DNA of 8,733 nucleotides from assembly GCA_035504175.1 (NCBI GenBank), contig DATJSJ010000023.1:1-8733 (forward strand), given 5' to 3'. Shown here in pieces: positions 6,727-8,733 of this stretch. Below the pieces are notes generated by a model, which did no database searches, was not told where the DNA came from, and saw nothing but the letters and a program-made list of their open reading frames with translations. Each line of letters starts with the position of its first letter. Positions within the stretch are counted from its first letter, which is position 1. The stretch comes from DATJSJ01 sp035504175. GTDB taxonomy: Bacteria; Pseudomonadota; Alphaproteobacteria; Acetobacterales; Acetobacteraceae. The position numbers were made by a program, and so were the translations under genes.

Positions 6727-6746
6727 GTGCCCCGGAGGACGGGCAC
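6727..6746. repeat. Short inverted repeat
   Basis: GTGCCC (6727-6732) and GGGCAC (6741-6746) flank an 8-nt loop. It lies about 150 bp before the gene at 6900. Too short to assign a role. Confidence 0.3.
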
Positions 6747-6883
6747 CGTGCCGGCGTGACCTGGGCGACAGCGATCGCTCTCCCGGCGTGGTAGCGCGTC
6801 GGCCGACCGGCGCTGCTTGCGTCAACCGCGCATAAGGGAGCGATCGTGGCACGACGTGCCGGGCGCCGCGGGCGCGCGCGAGC

Positions 6884-6893
6884 AGGAGAGGGG
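6884..6893 (+). promoter_or_regulatory. Ribosome-binding site for the gene at 6900
   Basis: AGGAGAGGGG ends 6 nt before the ATG at 6900. It favours this start over the in-frame GTG at 6846, which has its own AAGGGAG at 6834-6840. The codons between the two starts have a much lower share of G/C third positions (10 of 18) than the body of the gene. Confidence 0.55.
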
Positions 6894-6899
6894 GATGGA

Positions 6900-7739
6900 A
6901 TGACGGCAGCGACCGCGCCCGCCTACAGCGCGAGTGCCTGGGAAAACGAAGTCTGGGCCTTCGTCTTCGCCAGCGTCGACGCCCGCATCACCTATGGCGG
7001 CGCGCCGCCGGACCGGCGCGTGACGCGGTTGCTGGCGCGCGGCAAGACGCTCGCCCGGCACACGCTTGGCCTCGATCTCGTGCCCAATCCGTTCTTCGTC
7101 CTGAACGGCGTGTGCGAGGAGGGCGCCGAGAGCCCGACCACGACCTGGTATCTTCGCGGGCGGTTGGGGAAGTCGATTGCCAGCACCGCACAGGGTGTGG
7201 CGACAGGCGCGCTCAAGGCGTTCACCGTTGTCGATCCGGTCACCCTGGCGGTCGCCGGCGTGTCGATCGGCAGCACGATTGCCCACTGCGCCGTCCTCTC
7301 CGCGATTGCCCGCCGCTGGCGCAACAGCCGGACGATCACCGCCTGGGTTGAGTGTCTGTTGGCGTTGAAGCTCACGAAGCTCGGCCATAAATCGCTGGCC
7401 GTCGTCGCCGCCTCGATCCCGTATATGCCGCCGGGAACGCCGTTGGCGCTGCAGGCATTGTCCGAGCTGCCGAGTGTCGTGGGGGCGACCGGTTCGCTCG
7501 CGGTGTCGGCTGCCTCCGGCGCGGTCGTGCGCCGGGTCGCGATCGAGCTGCACTGGCGTGCCTATCGCGAGCAGGTGGTCGCGCGGCACGGTGGCGCGGT
7601 CGGACCGGCATCGGCGATTCTGGTCGAGCTGTTCACCAAGCGGACGGAATCGCGACTGCTCGGCCCGCACGATACCGGCGCCATCATCGCCGAGCCCGCC
7701 GGCTGGATGGCGATCACCGACAAGATCGCGCTCCTGTAG
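6900..7739 (+). CDS. Unrecognised hydrophobic, alanine-rich protein
   Basis: A 279-residue product that I cannot place in a family. The N-terminal third (about 1-95) is mixed soluble sequence with WENEVWAFVF (14-23) and a charged stretch ending RGRLGK (86-91). The middle is rich in small and hydrophobic residues. Residues 110-135 (from VDPVTLAVAGVSIGSTIAH) and 165-212 (from SLAVVAASIPYMPPGTP to AASGAVV) could be membrane-associated helices, but they are interrupted by Pro and polar residues and followed by RRW and RRV positive clusters. The C-terminal part (213-279) looks amphipathic: HWRAYREQVVARHGG, LVELFTKRTESRLLG. No signal peptide or catalytic motif is evident. High G/C at third codon positions over the full length supports real coding. 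It stands alone between opposite-strand genes, and its function is unknown. Confidence 0.75.
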   Translation: MTAATAPAYSASAWENEVWAFVFASVDARITYGGAPPDRRVTRLLARGKTLARHTLGLDLVPNPFFVLNGVCEEGAESPTTTWYLRGRLGKSIASTAQGVATGALKAFTVVDPVTLAVAGVSIGSTIAHCAVLSAIARRWRNSRTITAWVECLLALKLTKLGHKSLAVVAASIPYMPPGTPLALQALSELPSVVGATGSLAVSAASGAVVRRVAIELHWRAYREQVVARHGGAVGPASAILVELFTKRTESRLLGPHDTGAIIAEPAGWMAITDKIALL

Positions 7740-7773
7740 CCGCCGAACGGGCCAGGGCTGCCGGCCATCCCGC

Positions 7774-7790
7774 GAGCTCACTGTCAGCTC
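7774..7790. terminator. Weak hairpin between convergent genes
   Basis: GAGCT (7774-7778) and AGCTC (7786-7790) flank a 7-nt loop, in the 97-bp gap between the stop at 7739 (+) and the stop of the - strand PxpC-like gene at 7837. It has only 5 bp and no T-tract, so termination is a weak inference from position. Nothing else is visible in this gap. Confidence 0.25.
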
Positions 7791-7836
7791 CTACGGGCAG
7801 ACGCCTCCCGATTGGCGACCCGCCGATCCGCACGAC

Positions 7837-8733
7837 TCAGCCGATTGCGGCGCGGATTCGCTCCAGTCGTTCCGACCGTTCGTGTCGCGCCGCCAGTGCC
7901 GCCGCCATGTCGACCGCGACGAAGCGGACCTGCGCGTGCGGTTGCAGCTGGCCGATGCGATCCATATCGGCCGAGATCACGGTGCCGAGCATGAAGTAGC
8001 CACCGCCCGACACCGCGTCACGGTGCAGCACGATCGGCTCGGTGCCGCCCGGCACCTGGATCGAGCCGTACGGGTAGCAGCTATCAACGATGTTGGACGG
8101 ATCGGAGCCGGCGCCGAAGGGCTGCTGCCGTGGCTGGAATGCGAGTGGCGTGCCGCCGCGGAAGCGGTAGCCGATCCGGTCCGCTTCCGGTGCCACCTTC
8201 CAGGTCTCGGCGAAGAAGCGCGTACCGGCCTCGTCAGTGAGGCGGTGCCAGTAGAGGCCGGTCACCACGCGCAGTTCCGTGGCACCATCGACCGGCGGCC
8301 GCAGCGCCTCCGGCACGCTGGCGCCCGGCGTCGCCGCGTTCCTCCGTGTGCCGAGCCGCAGCGCATCGCCCGCCTGCAGCGCGCGGCCCTCGAAGCCGCC
8401 GAGTGCGCCCAGGACGTAGGTGGCACGGCTGCCGAGCACGACCGGCACGTCGATGCCGCCGGCGATTGCGATATAGGCGCGGGCGCCGGCGCGCAGATGG
8501 TCGAAACCGAGCACCTGGCCCGCCTTGACGGCGAAGCTGGTCCAGAGCGGGCGCGGCGCGCCGTCCAGCTTCGGCGGCAGCACGGCACCGGAGACCGCGA
8601 CGACGGTGTCGGTTGCGAAGCGCAGCTCCGGTCCCATGAACACCGCTTCCAGTGCGGCGTCGCCTTCGTCATTGCCGACCAGGCGGTTGGCCGCAGCCAG
8701 CGCCAGGCGGTCCATCGCACCGGAGAGCGGGAT
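7837..8733 (-). CDS. Biotin-dependent carboxyltransferase family protein / 5-oxoprolinase subunit C-like (PxpC, KipA, AHS2 domain); N-terminus cut by window
   Basis: 298 residues are visible; the frame runs off the right edge (IPLSGAMDRLALAAANRLVGN), so about 25-30 N-terminal residues are missing. The ATG inside SGAMDR at 8715 is not the real start, because SGAMD is an internal conserved motif of this family. Other landmarks are FDHLRAGARAYIAIAGGIDVP, LGSRATYVLGALGGFEGR, LQAGDAL, and late in the protein QVPGGTEPIVLHRDAVSGGGY and GTVISADMDRIGQLQ. In PxpABC the protein works with PxpB and PxpA in ATP-dependent opening of 5-oxoproline. Related domains serve in urea amidolyase and KipI-KipA. A PxpB/KipI partner would be expected just beyond the window, upstream on the - strand. 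Symbol withheld because the partners are not visible. Confidence 0.9.
   Translation of the reverse strand: MPLSGAMDRLALAAANRLVGNDEGDAALEAVFMGPELRFATDTVVAVSGAVLPPKLDGAPRPLWTSFAVKAGQVLGFDHLRAGARAYIAIAGGIDVPVVLGSRATYVLGALGGFEGRALQAGDALRLGTRRNAATPGASVPEALRPPVDGATELRVVTGLYWHRLTDEAGTRFFAETWKVAPEADRIGYRFRGGTPLAFQPRQQPFGAGSDPSNIVDSCYPYGSIQVPGGTEPIVLHRDAVSGGGYFMLGTVISADMDRIGQLQPHAQVRFVAVDMAAALAARHERSERLERIRAAIG

Larger units (their letters stand above)
6380..6899. other. 520-bp divergent intergenic region without a convincing gene
   Basis: This lies between the amidohydrolase start (- strand) and the start of the gene at 6900 (+ strand). The open frames here (for example + strand 6493-6759) translate to Arg/Pro-rich, low-complexity peptides with no family signature, as expected for chance frames in GC-rich DNA. 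I see no tRNA or recognisable regulatory RNA. It must hold the two divergent promoters, but no consensus -35/-10 pair stands out. Two hairpins are listed separately. A decayed gene or an unknown small RNA cannot be excluded. Confidence 0.55.

Noticed and set aside
6493..6759. An 88-codon + strand frame in the long intergenic gap
   Set aside because: The translation is Arg/Pro/His-rich with no motif and no convincing ribosome-binding site; it looks like a chance frame.
1..8733. A previously undescribed defence, mobile or RNA-guided system
   Set aside because: No nuclease, reverse transcriptase, transposase, integrase, repeat-spacer array or toxin-antitoxin signature was seen; all genes but one belong to known metabolic families.

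Overview
The window comes from a very GC-rich genome (roughly 65-70% GC by eye). Gene content and codon use point to an alphaproteobacterium. An order or family cannot be fixed from this sequence. A Rhodospirillales/Acetobacteraceae-type organism is my guess, based on the fds gene order and an AT-rich intergenic palindrome, and it is only inference. There are seven protein genes, two of them cut by the window edges. I found no tRNA, rRNA, CRISPR array, transposase or phage gene.

Region 1 (1-2764, + strand) is the 3' end of an NAD-dependent, molybdenum-containing formate dehydrogenase operon. It holds the C-terminal part of fdsA (catalytic subunit), then fdhD/fdsC (sulfur transfer to the Mo cofactor), then the small fdsD, which overlaps fdhD by 11 bp. 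fdsG and fdsB would be expected just upstream of the window. Together these genes oxidise formate to CO2 and pass electrons to NAD+.

Region 2 (2765-4999) starts with a short convergent gap that holds two hairpin structures. It is followed by a short-chain dehydrogenase/reductase (- strand) and an aldo/keto reductase (+ strand), divergently transcribed from a shared 237-bp region. Both are NAD(P)(H)-dependent oxidoreductases of unknown substrate. The shared promoter region suggests one pathway, perhaps sugar or aldehyde conversion.

Region 3 (5000-6379) has a conspicuous AT-rich palindrome between two convergent genes. After it comes a complete M20-type Zn-dependent amidohydrolase (- strand) of the allantoate amidohydrolase / N-carbamoyl-L-amino-acid hydrolase family, with its metal ligands intact.

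Region 4 (6380-8733) has a 520-bp stretch without a convincing gene, with GC-rich hairpins. Next is a + strand gene for an alanine-rich, hydrophobic protein that I do not recognise. Last, convergent with it, is a 5'-truncated gene of the biotin-dependent carboxyltransferase/PxpC (KipA, AHS2) family. The amidohydrolase and the PxpC-like protein both act on C-N bonds of amides or cyclic amides, which would fit amide or oxoproline nitrogen use. The + strand gene between them rules out a simple shared operon.

Most of the window is ordinary metabolism. I see no clear new system. The points most worth following are the unrecognised protein at 6900-7739, the AT-rich palindrome at 5021-5062 and the three-arm alternative hairpin at 2814-2876.
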